From the NCBI GenBank assembly GCA_027451645.1, contig DAIDIX010000128.1, forward strand, positions 1 to 5,639: a DNA stretch of 5,639 nt, written 5' to 3'. Both the position numbers and the translations under genes were made by a program. The first letter of the stretch is position 1. Each line of letters opens with the position of its first letter. The notes under the pieces were generated by a model. The model was not told the origin of the DNA and did not search any database. It was given only the letters and a program-made list of their open reading frames with translations. The stretch comes from Candidatus Dormiibacterota bacterium. GTDB taxonomy: Bacteria; Chloroflexota; Dormibacteria; Aeolococcales; Aeolococcaceae. Of this stretch, positions 5,234-5,639 are shown piece by piece.

Positions 5234-5639
5234 ATGTATACCATCCATTTCATCTGTGTTGGAAACACATTCCGTTCACGGCTGGCTGAGGCATATCTTC
5301 GCTCGAAGGAAATCGGGGGAACTTCTGCCACCTCAAGCGGAGTTCAGGCAGTTCGTGACAGGATGGGGCCCATCACTCCCTATGCGACCCGTCTCGCACA
5401 GATGCATGGCTTCGCACAGTATCTCAAGCCCCACTGGGATCAGCTCACCCAGGAGCGAATTGATGCTGCGGATCTCCAGGTCATCATGTATCCCCCAATC
5501 CTTGAGCAGATCGAGCAGTCCTTCCAAATCTCCACTTCGTATGAGGTGTGGGACATTCCTGATGTTGATGATGTTTATCCAGGGATGACACTCACGGGGG
5601 AAGACATTGTAAAGACGACGGATGTCATCTTTGTCCGTC
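5234..5639 (+). CDS. Low-molecular-weight phosphotyrosine phosphatase family protein, N-terminal part
   Basis: The frame is open to the window edge, so the 3' end is missing; 135 residues are visible out of about 150-180 usual for the family. The P-loop lies right at the N-terminus: IHFICVGNTFRSRLAEAYL, with the nucleophile Cys8, the C-x5-R loop ending at Arg14, and Ser15. This matches the family signature, normally CxGNxCRS. Residues 79-97 (ADLQVIMYPPILEQIEQSF) fit the usual 'AD-hydrophobic' strand. WDIPDVDD at 106-113 corresponds to the DPD/DPY general-acid loop, with Asp110 the likely acid and Val where Pro is common. Such enzymes dephosphorylate protein tyrosines in the cytoplasm; related members reduce arsenate, and the two cannot be told apart here. 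The ATG start has a modest GGAAAG 5' to it. The gene diverges from the - strand cluster across a 93-nt spacer. Confidence 0.9.
   Translation, partial: MYTIHFICVGNTFRSRLAEAYLRSKEIGGTSATSSGVQAVRDRMGPITPYATRLAQMHGFAQYLKPHWDQLTQERIDAADLQVIMYPPILEQIEQSFQISTSYEVWDIPDVDDVYPGMTLTGEDIVKTTDVIFVR

Noticed and set aside
4855..5331. A 158-codon - strand frame over the divergent spacer
   Set aside because: It overlaps both the phosphatase and the 125-aa gene in another frame, and it would cover the promoter-like spacer.
5166..5588. A 140-codon + strand frame over the phosphatase gene
   Set aside because: The adjacent frame from 5234 encodes a clear C-x5-R phosphatase loop and stays open to the window end.

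Overview
The window is a compactly coded stretch of mid-GC prokaryotic chromosome (about half to mid-50s % GC by eye). It holds nine protein genes, two of them cut by the window edges, and I see no RNA genes, mobile elements or CRISPR arrays. Gene spacing is tight: two convergent pairs meet with a 17-nt overlap (548-564) and a 3-nt gap (3411-3413). Shine-Dalgarno-like purine tracts precede at least three starts. An EAL-domain c-di-GMP phosphodiesterase, a low-molecular-weight phosphotyrosine phosphatase and a CopD-like membrane protein suggest a bacterium. The tyrosyl-tRNA synthetase, however, is of the archaeal/eukaryotic type. The host is therefore either a bacterium (possibly an uncultured lineage) with an archaeal-type TyrRS, or an archaeon carrying bacterial-type genes. 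The sequence alone does not settle this, and I lean weakly to a bacterium.

Left part (1-1708): the C-terminal two thirds of a zinc-type (MDR) alcohol/threonine/formaldehyde dehydrogenase on the + strand converges on a complete archaeal-type tyrosyl-tRNA synthetase (tyrS) on the - strand.

Middle (1709-3410): a 167-nt divergent intergenic region separates tyrS from a two-gene + strand unit. The first gene is a stand-alone EAL phosphodiesterase with all expected catalytic residues. Fourteen nucleotides later, behind a strong ribosome binding site, comes an exported or membrane-anchored protein of unknown function. The spacing suggests cotranscription.

Right part (3414-5140): four - strand genes run the same way, with gaps of 51, 29 and 72 nt: a 125-aa cytoplasmic protein of unknown function, a 202-aa protein with a signal/anchor and a second membrane helix, a 54-aa cysteine-rich protein beginning MCRAITC (shorter than most ORF-calling cut-offs), and a CopD-like four-helix membrane protein. 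This looks like an operon acting at the membrane, perhaps linked to metal or redox chemistry, but that role is inference. A 93-nt divergent spacer with a possible promoter and a short imperfect palindrome separates it from a + strand low-molecular-weight tyrosine phosphatase gene that runs off the right edge.

No clearly new multi-gene system can be demonstrated. The points most worth a second look are the archaeal-type TyrRS among bacterial-type genes, the EAL/exported-protein pair, and the small-protein/membrane-protein cluster.
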